Below are positions 37,155-46,746 of a DNA stretch of 64,000 nucleotides, one piece after another. The position numbers were made by a program, and so were the translations under genes. Numbering within the stretch: position 1 is the first letter of the stretch; each line of letters begins with the position of its first letter. A model generated the notes under the pieces. That model worked only from the letters and a program-made list of their open reading frames with translations. It was not told the DNA's origin and searched no databases. Location: positions 104,947 through 168,946 of the forward strand of contig NZ_LGTB01000015.1 of NCBI RefSeq assembly GCF_001238275.1. Direction: 5' to 3'. This DNA is from Bradyrhizobium viridifuturi (lineage in GTDB: Bacteria > Pseudomonadota > Alphaproteobacteria > Rhizobiales > Xanthobacteraceae).

Positions 37155-38123
37155 TTACGCGCTCTTCTTCTGGAACTGCCCCGTCGCGCGGAAGCGCCAG
37201 AGATATTGCGGGGCGATCGCTTCCATCGAGTCTGGCGTGATGCCGAGGCCGGCGAAAGTCAGGCCGGCGGCCTTGGCGGCGTCGGACACCACATTGTCGA
37301 CGCGCAGCATCGCGACCTGGTCCGGCGTCAAGGTGAACGGGCCGGGCGCGAATTGCAGGACGTAGGATTGCAGCTTGGCGAGGCCGAACGGCAGCGGCGC
37401 CAGCATTCGGTCGCGCTGGGTGATCTGGAGGATGATCTGCATCACCTCGCGCATGGTCAGCACCTCCGGCCCGCCGAGTTCGTAGGTGGCCCCCGCCTTG
37501 GCCTTGCCGTCGACTGCATCGGCCACCGCATCGGCGACATCGGCAACATAGGCCGGCTGCACCGTGTTGACGCCGCCGCCGACCAGCGGCAGCACCGGCG
37601 AGATCCGCGCCAGCGCAGCGAAGCGGTTGGTGAACTGATCTTCGGGCCCGAACAGCAGCGACGGCCGCATGATGGTGGCCGACGGCAGCGCGGCCTGCAC
37701 CGCCTTTTCGCCTTCCGCCTTGGCGCGGAAATAGCCCGACAGGGAATTTTCGTCAGCCCCGATCGCCGAGACATGAACCATCCGTCCGCCGTTCGCGGCC
37801 GCCGCCTTGGCGATGGCCTCGGCGCCCTTCACCTGCACGGCGTCGAAGCTCTGGCCGCCGCCTTCGGCCAGGATGCCGACCAGATTGATGGCGACCTGCG
37901 AATCACGCATCGCCGCCTCGACCGAGGCCGGGTAGCGCACGTTGGCCTGGACGGCATGAATCTGTCCGACCCGGCCGAGCGGCTGGAGATGGCCGGCCAG
38001 CTCAGGCCGCCGCACCGCGACGCGGACCCGGTAATCGCGCTTGCAGAGCGCGCGGACCACGTTCCGCCCCAGAAACCCCGATCCGCCGAAGACCGTGACT
38101 GTGGTGTCCAGGTTCGATGCCAT
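37155..38123 (-). CDS. NDUFA9-like atypical short-chain NAD(P)H-binding protein
   Basis: A 322-residue extended SDR-fold protein. The nucleotide-binding motif VFGGSGFLGRNVVRAL is at about residues 12-27, followed by RVAVRRPELAGHL, VNLVGILAEGGGQSFDAVQ and HVSAIGADENSLSGYFRAKAEGE (Y...K present in the SDR position). This composition matches the complex I NDUFA9 subfamily common in alphaproteobacteria. In mitochondria it is a structural complex I subunit; here it is a lone gene, so an accessory or quinone-related role is only inferred. Confidence 0.9.
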   Translation of the reverse strand: MASNLDTTVTVFGGSGFLGRNVVRALCKRDYRVRVAVRRPELAGHLQPLGRVGQIHAVQANVRYPASVEAAMRDSQVAINLVGILAEGGGQSFDAVQVKGAEAIAKAAAANGGRMVHVSAIGADENSLSGYFRAKAEGEKAVQAALPSATIMRPSLLFGPEDQFTNRFAALARISPVLPLVGGGVNTVQPAYVADVADAVADAVDGKAKAGATYELGGPEVLTMREVMQIILQITQRDRMLAPLPFGLAKLQSYVLQFAPGPFTLTPDQVAMLRVDNVVSDAAKAAGLTFAGLGITPDSMEAIAPQYLWRFRATGQFQKKSA

Positions 38124-38267
38124 GGGGTGGTTCCTGTCGGATTCGGGAGTTATTGACGTGGGTTAGCCATCTGGCGATACGCCATCGACCCCACCATGTA
38201 CAGGGTATTCGATTTTTCGTTTCCTGAATTTGACAAGCGCGTAACCGAACCTTACTAACGCGCCCAC

Positions 38268-38354
<87 letters not shown>

Positions 38355-38472
38355 CCCATTTTCATAAGCGATTGAAATCGCTCAGCATCCGCGAGGTGGG
38401 TGCGGCGAACGCCGTCGCCCGCTACGCGGCTTCAGGCCGTTCCGGCCCCATGCGCCCGAAGTAGCGCGGCCC

Positions 38473-39750
38473 TCACACGACCCGCCGCCCCGCTCGCCGC
38501 GCGATCGGCCGCTGCACGAAATACATCGCGATCATCGAGATCATCGAGCTCGCCACGACGACGTAGCCGATCCGGTCGAAATGCAGCAGCGAGCCGTCCG
38601 GGTTCTCGGCGACGATCGCGGCTGCGACCACCGAGCCCAGCCCGCCCGACAGCTGCTGCACCGAGGCCGAGACCGCGCTGAACGATCCACGCTGGCTGGC
38701 GTCGGGGATCGCCGACATCAGCGCCTGCGACGGGATCATGCGCGAGAAGATGCCGACGAACATCAGCACGTTGACGATGATTGCGGTCAGCAGCGAGACG
38801 TGACCCAGATGGGTGTAGATCAGCACCATGATGGCAGACACCACGCAGCCGAAGATGAAGGTCGGGTACTTGCCAAACGCGTCGCTGGCGCGGCCGACCA
38901 GCGGTCCCATGATGATGCTGAACAGGCCGGACACCAGATAGATCGTCGGCAGGTGCACGATGTCGATGCCGAGATTGTGCACGGTGAAGGCGCTGCCGAA
39001 CGGCATCAGCATGAAGCCGCCGGTCGCCAGCAGCGTCGTCACAAGGAAGGCCAGCGTGTAGCGCGGCTGACCCACGGTCGCGATCAGATGGCGGAACGGG
39101 TTGCTGTCGTGTTGCAGCTTGAGGTGCCCGTCGACCGGCTCCATGAACAGCGCGATGGCGGCGATCGCCACGATCGACAGGCCGACGATGGCGACGAAGC
39201 AGATGTGCCAGTTCCAGTGATTGGCCAGGAAAAGTCCGGCTGGGACGCCGAGCACCTGGCTCGCGGCGAACGCGGTCTGCAGCACGCCCATCGCGCGGCC
39301 GCGCAGTTGCAGCGGGAACAGGTCGGTCACGATCGCGAGCACGACGGAGCCGATCACGCCGCCGAACAGGCCGGTGACGATGCGGCCGAGCAGCAGCACT
39401 TGGAAATTCTGCGCCAGCGCGCAGAGCACGGTGCCGAGCATGAAGCCGACATAGAAGAACAGCAGCAGCTTCTTGCGGTCGAAGCGATCGGCAAAGCCGG
39501 CGGCGAGGATGCCGGAAATGCCGGCGGCGAAGGCGTAGGCCGACACCGCGACGCCGAACTGCCCGGCCGTGATGTTGAGCGAGGGCATCAGGATGGCGCC
39601 GAGCGGCGACATGATGATGAAGTCGAGGATCAAATTGAACTGTGTGAAGGCAAGCAGCGCGATCAGGAACGATTGATAGCGCGTGAAGCCGCGTTCCTGC
39701 GGCTCGTCGTCGATCGGCGCGGCGATGGTCTGTTCCGACATGAGGCTCAT
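38473..39750 (-). CDS. MFS transporter, drug/arabinose-efflux type
   Basis: A 425-residue 12-helix major facilitator. The first helix contains TQFNLILDFIIMSPLGAILMPSL, the loop motif is GFADRFDRKKLLLFFYVGF, and helices five to six have GGVIGSVVLAIVTDLFPLQLRGRAMG, which places it near the AraJ/YdhP efflux group. The second half has the repeat motif VGRASDAFGKYPTF. It is divergent from the autotransporter across 378 bases. Substrate unknown. Starts ATG 39750 and ATG 39741 are both usable. Confidence 0.9.
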   Translation of the reverse strand: MSLMSEQTIAAPIDDEPQERGFTRYQSFLIALLAFTQFNLILDFIIMSPLGAILMPSLNITAGQFGVAVSAYAFAAGISGILAAGFADRFDRKKLLLFFYVGFMLGTVLCALAQNFQVLLLGRIVTGLFGGVIGSVVLAIVTDLFPLQLRGRAMGVLQTAFAASQVLGVPAGLFLANHWNWHICFVAIVGLSIVAIAAIALFMEPVDGHLKLQHDSNPFRHLIATVGQPRYTLAFLVTTLLATGGFMLMPFGSAFTVHNLGIDIVHLPTIYLVSGLFSIIMGPLVGRASDAFGKYPTFIFGCVVSAIMVLIYTHLGHVSLLTAIIVNVLMFVGIFSRMIPSQALMSAIPDASQRGSFSAVSASVQQLSGGLGSVVAAAIVAENPDGSLLHFDRIGYVVVASSMISMIAMYFVQRPIARRAGRRVV

Positions 39751-40128
39751 TTCAAGGGTAAGTGCGGGCTGGCAACAGATGGGGTGGGCGCGCCGGGATT
39801 TCATGAGGCGCCAGGGCAACAGTTCCATCAAAATCAATTGCATATCGCGATGCCCGGTCGCGCGCGCCGCTCGTCGGACACGCAAAGACGATTGTTTCGG
39901 GTTGTGTCGCGCAATGTCCGCAACGGGTGAGTGGTGTACTTCACAACCCTGAAGGCGTATGCACGCAAAGGATGTGAATCGAATGTATGCAGCTAAAGGT
40001 TCCGTCTGTGGCGATCCCGCAACAGATCGCTGCAAATCGTCTCAAGCTTGAATGGAGCTGATCAGCCGACGCTGAGAGCGGGGCAGGGGGGAGCAGGAAG
40101 CGCAGGCCGGGGGCTCGGCTTCGCGCCG
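39751..40128. other. 378-base divergent intergenic region, MFS/autotransporter
   Basis: No gene, tRNA or strong palindrome found. It must hold the promoters of the MFS gene and of the autotransporter. A segment at about 39935-40000 is AT-richer than its surroundings and may contain the promoters, but I see no clear -35/-10 pair. Confidence 0.4.
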
Positions 40129-42899
40129 ATGGTGGAGATGGGCATGGTTTCATCGCGGCTCGCGGCGATCCTGTCGTGCACTCTGGGTGGCGGCTATCTT
40201 CTGTCGGTCTCGCAGGCGTTCGCCGCTTGCGACAATCTCGCGCCGGTGAGCGGTCAGACGGTGACCTGCTCGACCACGGCGCCGAGTCCCTCGCTCGCAG
40301 GCGTGCAGGCCGCTGCCGGCAGCTCGAACGTCACGGTGAACGTGTTGCAGGGCGCGGGCATCACGCCGGGCGCCGGCGCAACCGCGATCGGTCTTATCTC
40401 CGGCAGCACCGCGACCAACAACGGCACGCTGACCATCAGCGGCGGCGGCACCGGAATCTTCGGCAGCGGCAATGGCAACGTCTTCACCAATGGGACGTCC
40501 GGCCTGATCACGACCACGGGCGCCGGCAGCAATGCGATCGCCGCCAGCAGCAGCGGCAACACGCTGATCAACAACGGCACCATCACGACGCAGAACGGCA
40601 CTTCGCGCGGCCTCGCTATCGTCGGGCTGACCCAGAACGGCAACAACACGCTGATCAATACCGGGACGATCACGACCCAGGGACCGCAATCCTATGGCCT
40701 GTACGTCCAGACCGGCGACAACAACAAGTTCATGAACAGCGGGACGATCACGACCTCCGGCGCGCAGGCGCGCGCGATCTTCTCCGCCGGGCAGTTCGCC
40801 TCCATCACCAATACCGGCACCTTGCTGACGACCGGCAGCACGCTGGGAGGGGTGGCGAACAACACCGTCTTTATGCAGGGCAACGCCAATGTGCTGACCA
40901 ATAGCGGCATCATCGAAGCGCGCGGCGCCGGTTCCGATGCCGTGTTCTCCAACACCGCGGGATCATCCTTCACCGCAACGATCCAGAATCTCGCCGGCGG
41001 CCAGATCATCAGCCAGGCCGGGCCCGCGATCCGCACGCTCAACGGCGCCACCACCATCGTCAATGCCGGCCTGATCGCCGGCAACAGCGGCACGGCGCTC
41101 GCCGGCGGCACGGGCAATGTGACCTTCATCCTGCAGACCGGCTCGCAGATATCAGGCCTTGCCGATGGCGGCGCCGGCAACAACCAGGTGCGGCTGCAAG
41201 GCAGCGGCACGGTGACCAATCCGTTCACGCGCTTCCAGACGCTGACGATGGAAGGCAGCGACTGGACCTGGGCCGGCACCGGCACCTTCGCCAACACCTT
41301 CATCAACAGCGGTTCGCTGACCCTGCAGACATCGCTGACCGGCAATGTCTCGATCGCGGCCGGCACCAGCCTGCTGGCCGGCAACGGCGCCAATCCGTCG
41401 ATCACGTCGTTTGCCGGCGGGCCGCCGGTCACCGTCACCAATGCCGGCGTGATCAACCTGACCAATGGCGGCGCAACGGCCGCGAACAGCCTGACGATTG
41501 CCGGCAACTATGTCGGCAATGGCGGCAGCCTTTTTCTGCGCAGCGTGCTCGGTAGTGACGGTTCGCCGTCGGATCGACTCGTCATCTCCGGCGGCAACGC
41601 GTCGGGCTCGACTGCGGTCGCCGTCAGCAATGCAGGCGGCGCGGGCGCGGATACCACGGCGGATGGAATCATGGTGGTGCAGGCCGTCAACGGCGGCACC
41701 ACGGCGCCGGGTGCATTCGGTCTCTCCAGTGCGGTCGTTGCCGGCGCGCACGAATATCTGCTGTTCCGCGGCGGTGTCTCGGCCGGCAGCGCCGACAACT
41801 GGTATCTGCGCTCGACGCTGCTGCCGGGGACGGCGTCACCTGCCCCTCCGGTCGTGTCCGGCGGGGGCATGTCGCCATCAGGGCTGCCCGCAGAAGATCT
41901 GTCGTCGCTGACGCCGCCGCCGGCGGGCGCTGCGCCGGTCGAACTCTACCGTGAGGAAGTCTCGGTCTATTCGGCGTTGCCGCAGGTGGCGCAGAAGCTC
42001 GGGCTCGCGACGCTCGGCACCTTCCACCAGCGCCAGGGCGATCAGGCCTTGCTGACCAGCGGCGGCGAGCAGCCGGCGGCGTGGGCGCGCGCGTATGGTT
42101 CGCACAGTTCGCAGACTGGGCCGGCACGGTCAGCCCATCCTTCGACGGCACCATGGCCGGCGTGCAGGTTGGCGTCGACATCCTGCGCTTCCAGTCCGCG
42201 CCGGAGCATCATGATCGCGCCGGCTTCTTCTACGCCTATGGCTGGGCCAGCGGCACCATCAACGGCTTCGCGGTCGGGATCGACGGCGTCCGCACCGGCA
42301 CGCTCTCGATCGACAGCCAGAACATCGGCGGCTACTGGACCCATATCGGTCCCTCGGGCTGGTACGTCGACGCCGTGCTGATGGGCAGCTTCTACGGCGC
42401 AAGTCCGCAGTCGGACCGCCAGGTCGGCGCGCGGGTGTCGGGCACGGGCGTCGCGGCGTCGCTGGAAACCGGCGTGCCGATCCCGGTGAATCGATTCATC
42501 GCGATCGAGCCGCAGGCGCAACTGATCTGGCAGCGCCAGTCGTTCGACAGCTTCAACGACCTCTTCTCCAGCGTCGCGCCCGGCAGTGCCGATACGCTGA
42601 CCGGGCGGCTCGGCGTCCGCATACCCGCAACCGTCGTCGTCGGCACCACCGAACTGCGTCCCTATCTCGAGGCCAATCTCTGGCACACCGCCGCGAATGA
42701 CCGCAGCATCGCCTTCGCGACGACCGACTTGATCGGCGTGCAAAGCCGCGGCACCGCCGTCGAGATCGGCGCCGGCGTCTCCGCGCAGCTCAATCGCACG
42801 ATCAGCGCCTATGCGAGCGCGGGCTACACGACGTCGGTGGACAGCCTGCATCGTGAGGACATCACCGGCCGGTTCGGCCTCCGCGTCAGCTGGCAATAG
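40129..42899 (+). pseudogene. Autotransporter with repetitive passenger, frameshifted in this sequence
   Basis: A type V secretion protein: signal peptide (VSSRLAAILSCTLGGGYLLS, cut near AFA-ACDNL), a repetitive beta-helix passenger of about 550 residues with repeats like LINNGTITTQNGT and FMNSGTITTSGAQ every 30 or so residues, a proline-rich linker, and a C-terminal beta-barrel ending FGLRVSWQ (final aromatic-x-x typical of outer-membrane barrels is here W-Q). The frame breaks at 42117: one T is missing (ACTTGG expected), since the barrel continues in another frame as WAGTVSPSFDGTMAGVQ to a stop at 42899. Repaired length is 923 residues. The passenger function, probably adhesion, is unknown. 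Confidence 0.85.
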
Positions 42900-43072
42900 A
42901 GTGGTCCTGGTCGCGATCGGCCAGCCAAGCCATTGTCTCCGTTGCACAATGGCGCTACACCCCGTGCCAGCGGAATGAGGGAGGGCGTCCCTCCCCTTTT
43001 GATGCCCGCTCGCCTGCCGGGGAATTGAACGATAGCTTGTCCCGAGAGCGATTCGACGAGGTTTTTGACAGC

Positions 43073-43687
43073 ATGACCATCCGCCTGCATCGCGGCGACC
43101 TGCCCGATCTCACGCGCTACACCGATTCCGTTGCGATCGACACCGAGACCATGGGGCTGCATCCGCATCGTGACCGGCTCTGCGTGGTGCAGATGTCGAA
43201 CGGCGACGGTACTGCCGACGTGATCCAGATTCCGAAGGGGCACACCGATGCGCCGAACCTGAAGGCGCTGCTCGCCAATCCCAAGATCACCAAGATCTTC
43301 CATTTCGCGCGGTTCGACGTGGCGGTGCTCTACAACACTTTCGGCGTGATGCCGGTGCCGGTCTATTGCACCAAGATCGCCTCGCGGCTGTCGCGCACAT
43401 ATACCGACCGCCACGGCCTGAAGGATCTGGTGCGCGAGGTGCTGAACGTCGAATTGTCGAAGCAGCAGCAGTCGAGCGACTGGGGCGCGCAAAGCCTGAG
43501 CGAGGCCCAGCTCGCCTATGCCGCCTCCGACGTGCTGCACCTGCATGCGCTGCGCGACAAGTTGAACGTGATGCTGGCGCGCGAGGGACGCAGCGAGCTC
43601 GCGCAGGCCTGCTTCGACTTCCTGCCGACCCGCGCCAGGCTCGACCTCGACGGCTGGGAGGCCGAGGACATCTTCGCCCATTCGTGA
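43073..43687 (+). CDS. rnd: Ribonuclease D, short form without HRDC domain
   Basis: A 204-residue DEDDy-type 3'-5' exoribonuclease. Exo I is VAIDTETMGLH, Exo II FHFARFDVAVL and Exo III AYAASDVLHLHALRD with the catalytic Tyr. E. coli RNase D has about 370 residues with HRDC domains; this one has only the nuclease core, as is usual in Rhizobiales. It trims tRNA 3' precursors. I chose ATG 43073 (MTIRLHRGDLPDL) rather than the upstream TTG. The lpt genes begin 169 bases later on the same strand. Confidence 0.92.
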   Translation: MTIRLHRGDLPDLTRYTDSVAIDTETMGLHPHRDRLCVVQMSNGDGTADVIQIPKGHTDAPNLKALLANPKITKIFHFARFDVAVLYNTFGVMPVPVYCTKIASRLSRTYTDRHGLKDLVREVLNVELSKQQQSSDWGAQSLSEAQLAYAASDVLHLHALRDKLNVMLAREGRSELAQACFDFLPTRARLDLDGWEAEDIFAHS

Positions 43688-43856
43688 ATTCGCCCGTTCA
43701 TGATGGGCGCCGAATTCGTCGCAGCAGGGCCGGTTCCGCCCCGTTTCGGCCAAACTGTTCACGCGTTGTCCCTCGCGGGGGCGCGACGCGAGGTCCGGGC
43801 TGCATATTCGGGCGGCTCCGGCTAGAATAGGGGCATTTCGCGCCTCTGGAGCTCAG

Positions 43857-44735
43857 GTGAATTCGGTTCAGAATCCAGCCTATGTGACGGGCCTCGAGGC
43901 GCGCTTTGCCGCTGCCGCGCGGCACAGCCGCATGGTGCGGATCCTGCGCGTCGCCGTGCCCGCGGTGGTGGGAGTGGCGATGGCTTCGATCATCTTCGTC
44001 TCGGTCTACAATCCCTTCCGCGAAATGATCCCCAAGCTGCCGGTCGAGATGGACAACCTCGTGGTCTCTGGCACCAAGATCACGATGGAATCCCCGCACA
44101 TCGCCGGCTTCTCCGCCGATGGCCGGCCCTATGAGATGTGGGCCAAGGCGGCGATCCAGGACGTCACCGATCCGGACCATGTCGAGCTGAAGACGATCCG
44201 CGCCAAGGTCGCGCAGCAGGATGAGTCGACCGTGACGATGGATGCGCGCACCGGCTTCTTCGACAACAAGAAGCAGCTGCTCGACCTGCGCCAGGATATC
44301 TTCCTGCAATCGTCCACCGGCTATGAGGCCAAGCTGACGCAAGCCTTCGTCGACATCAACAAGGGCAACGTGTCGTCGGACGAGCATGTCGACGTCAAGC
44401 TGCTGCAGGGCACGCTGACGTCAGACCGACTCAGAATCTACAACAGTGGCGAGCTCGTACGGTTCGAAGGCAATGTCGTGATGTACCTCGACAAGCTCGG
44501 CGACAACAATGCAAGTGCGCCCGCCGAGGCCGCGCCGCCACCACCACCTCCTCCTCCAGCGCCGCCGAAGCGCGCAAATCCGCCAACACGAAATGATTTT
44601 GATGATCAGACGCTTTCCGCACGGCATCGCAATTGCGGCCTTCCTGCTCGCGCTGTTCGCAGTGAATTCTGTGTCCGCGCAGGGCTCGATGAGCGGCGTC
44701 CCCAACGCCATGCAGGGCTTTTCGCAGAACCGTGA
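43857..44735 (+). CDS. lptC: LPS export protein LptC, C-terminal end shifted
   Basis: LptC is a bitopic inner-membrane protein that passes lipopolysaccharide from LptB2FG to LptA. The GTG at 43857 follows GGAG. One membrane helix at about residues 29-50 (LRVAVPAVVGVAMASIIFVS) is followed by the OstA-like periplasmic fold (NLVVSGTKITMESPHIAGFS, VTMDARTGFFDNKKQLLDL). The open frame runs to 44735, overlapping lptA by 143 bases after a poly-proline stretch. Adding one base near 44572 gives RAKSANTK and a stop at 44596 that overlaps the lptA ATG (ATGA), a much more natural ending of 246 residues. Confidence 0.88.
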   Translation: MNSVQNPAYVTGLEARFAAAARHSRMVRILRVAVPAVVGVAMASIIFVSVYNPFREMIPKLPVEMDNLVVSGTKITMESPHIAGFSADGRPYEMWAKAAIQDVTDPDHVELKTIRAKVAQQDESTVTMDARTGFFDNKKQLLDLRQDIFLQSSTGYEAKLTQAFVDINKGNVSSDEHVDVKLLQGTLTSDRLRIYNSGELVRFEGNVVMYLDKLGDNNASAPAEAAPPPPPPPPAPPKRANPPTRNDFDDQTLSARHRNCGLPARAVRSEFCVRAGLDERRPQRHAGLFAEP

Positions 44736-45330
44736 CCAGCCGATCCAGATCGAGGCCGCCGCGCTCGAAATGCGCGACAAGAAGAAGGAGGCGACCTTCT
44801 CCGGCAATGTGAAGGTCGTGCAGGGCGACACCACCATGACCTCGAAGATCCTGGTGGTGTTCTACGAGGACAAATCGACCCAGACGCCGGCGCCTGCGCC
44901 AGCCGGCACCAAGGGTGCCGCCGCCAAGGGTACTGCGCCGATGCAGTCGGCGACCCCTGGCCCCGGCGGTGCGTCCTCGATCAAGCGGTTGGAAGCGAAG
45001 GGCAATGTCGTCGTCACCCAGAAGGACCAGGTCGTCACCGGCGAGACCGCGATCTTCGACACCAAGACCAATCTGATCACCATGCTCGGCGGCGGTGGTG
45101 GCCAGGTGGTGCTGACCCAGTGCCAGAACGTGCTGCGCGGCGACCGTCTGCTGGTCGACATGACCACCGGCGTTTCGCGGGTGGAATCCGACAGCGGCAA
45201 GGTGCAGGGGCTGTTCATCCAGTCGCAGGGCGGACAGAGCGGCAAGGGTGGCTGCGGAACGCCGGCCGCCCCCGGCACCGCTCCGGCGCCCTCGCCGCTT
45301 CAGCTCCTGCCGGGCGGCAAGTCGAAATAG
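44593..45330 (+). CDS. lptA: LPS transport periplasmic protein LptA
   Basis: A 245-residue periplasmic OstA-fold protein that forms the bridge for lipopolysaccharide to the outer membrane. A signal peptide (FPHGIAIAAFLLALFAVNSV, cut near SAQ-G) is followed by QPIQIEAAALEMRDKKKEAT and FSGNVKVVQGDTTM, the jellyroll start, a low-complexity Pro/Ala/Gly loop at about residues 95-125, and RVESDSGKVQGLF near the end. The ATG at 44593 overlaps the natural lptC stop. The insertion-like loop makes it longer than E. coli LptA, normal in Rhizobiales. Confidence 0.92.
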   Translation: MILMIRRFPHGIAIAAFLLALFAVNSVSAQGSMSGVPNAMQGFSQNRDQPIQIEAAALEMRDKKKEATFSGNVKVVQGDTTMTSKILVVFYEDKSTQTPAPAPAGTKGAAAKGTAPMQSATPGPGGASSIKRLEAKGNVVVTQKDQVVTGETAIFDTKTNLITMLGGGGGQVVLTQCQNVLRGDRLLVDMTTGVSRVESDSGKVQGLFIQSQGGQSGKGGCGTPAAPGTAPAPSPLQLLPGGKSK

Positions 45331-45675
45331 GGCGCCAAGTAAGCTTCGCGTAAGGTTGAGCAGAATCAACTAGTTAGATAATATTTTGCGGCCGCGAGGT
45401 TGAAGCGCGAGGGGCGAGACTGTATCTACTGCTGCGGTTCGGCCGAAGATCCGCCTCGAGGGGGAATCTCGCTGGCCGGGCAGGGGCATCCACTCATCCA
45501 AGGCGCGGGTCACCGCGCTTTGCCGTATTATTCGAGCATGATCCGCGCAAACGCGTCCGCGCTTGTCGCGCGGGAAGGCCGGCATCCGGTTTTCATGCTC
45601 GCAGGTTGGCGTGCGAATCGATTGGTCCGCAGGCAAGGTCGCGGGATCACCGTGAAAGGCTGAAGCGAAGCGGGG
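45331..45675. other. 345-base lptA-lptB gap
   Basis: No gene seen. The central part (45534-45600) is a diverged palindromic repeat; the rest shows no strong hairpin or clear promoter. lptB therefore may have its own promoter here rather than being coupled to lptCA. Confidence 0.5.
45534..45600. repeat. Palindromic repeat, family B copy 2, diverged
   Basis: GAGCATGATCC at 45534 and CATGCTC at the right end form the outer arms, with inner CGCGCAAACGCG and CGCGCGGGAA segments and CCGGTTTTC, the same building blocks as the copy at 7838-7887. It separates lptA from lptB. Confidence 0.65.
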
Positions 45676-46656
45676 ATGGTGGATTTTCTCGGCATGTTCC
45701 GGCGGCGCTCTGCGAAACGCAGCACCGGATTTGCGCGTGCGCATGACGACATCACGGCGCTCGGCGACCAGTTCGGCGAGATGCTGACGTCGCCGGTGCG
45801 TGACGCGCCGCCGATGGCGCGCGCCGCTCCGGTTCCCGCCGTCGAGCTGCCGCGATCGCCGGCGGCGCCGGCTCCGGCGCGCGCGAGGCCGGCCAGAAAC
45901 AGTGCCCCGGCGGCGCCGCAGCTCATCAAGCGGCCGGGCTACCTGGCTGTGCATAGCGTGGAAAAGAGTTTTGGCAGCCGCCAGGTCGTGCGCGGCGTCA
46001 GCATCTATGTGCGCCGCGGCGAGGCGGTCGGCCTGCTCGGGCCGAACGGCGCCGGCAAGACCACCGTGTTCTACATGATCACGGGCCTGATCAAGGCCGA
46101 TCGCGGTGCGATCGAGCTCGACGGCCATGACGTCACCAAGCTGCCGATGTATCAGCGTGCGCGCCTCGGCATCGGCTATCTGCCGCAGGAAGCCTCGATC
46201 TTCCGCGGCCTGTCGGTCGAGCAGAACATCCGCGCCGTGCTCGAGGTCGTCGAGCCCTCGAAGAAGAAGCGCGAGCACGAACTGGATTCGCTGCTCGACG
46301 AGTTCAACATCACGCGGCTGCGCAAGAGCCCGTCGATCGCGCTGTCCGGCGGCGAACGCCGCCGCGTCGAGATTGCGCGCGCGCTGGCGACGCGGCCGAA
46401 CTATATGCTGCTCGACGAGCCGTTCGCCGGCATCGACCCGATCGCGGTCGGTGACATCCAGGACCTCGTCCGCCACCTCACCAACCGCGGCATCGGCGTG
46501 CTCATCACCGACCATAACGTCCGTGAGACACTCGGCCTGACCGACCGTGCCTACATCGTCTATGCCGGTGAGATCTTGACTGAGGGAAGCCCGGAGGAGA
46601 TCGTTAATGATCCGGATGTACGTCGGCTTTACCTTGGCGAGGAATTCCGGCTCTAG
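45676..46656 (+). CDS. lptB: LPS export ABC transporter ATP-binding protein LptB with N-terminal extension
   Basis: LptB is the ATPase that powers extraction of lipopolysaccharide with LptFG. Core motifs are Walker A GPNGAGKTTVF, signature LSGGERRRVEIA, Walker B YMLLDEPFAGID and the H-loop LITDHNVRETL. The protein has 326 residues: about 85 extra residues, rich in Pro, Ala and Arg, precede the core, which starts near RPGYLAVHSVEKSF. The extension seems real because the frame is open from an ATG. rpoN follows 90 bases later, the widespread lptB-rpoN-hpf-ptsN order. Confidence 0.95.
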   Translation: MVDFLGMFRRRSAKRSTGFARAHDDITALGDQFGEMLTSPVRDAPPMARAAPVPAVELPRSPAAPAPARARPARNSAPAAPQLIKRPGYLAVHSVEKSFGSRQVVRGVSIYVRRGEAVGLLGPNGAGKTTVFYMITGLIKADRGAIELDGHDVTKLPMYQRARLGIGYLPQEASIFRGLSVEQNIRAVLEVVEPSKKKREHELDSLLDEFNITRLRKSPSIALSGGERRRVEIARALATRPNYMLLDEPFAGIDPIAVGDIQDLVRHLTNRGIGVLITDHNVRETLGLTDRAYIVYAGEILTEGSPEEIVNDPDVRRLYLGEEFRL

Positions 46657-46746
46657 CCCAAAAATTGCATCCGTCAAGCCGTGTACAAGCTTCACGGACT
46701 AAGATAAGCAAGAATCGAGCCAACTTTTAAGGTCGATCTTGCCTCC

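Noticed and set aside
42081..42899. A separate outer-membrane beta-barrel gene
   Set aside because: It has no start of its own with a signal peptide; one missing base joins it to the autotransporter passenger before it.
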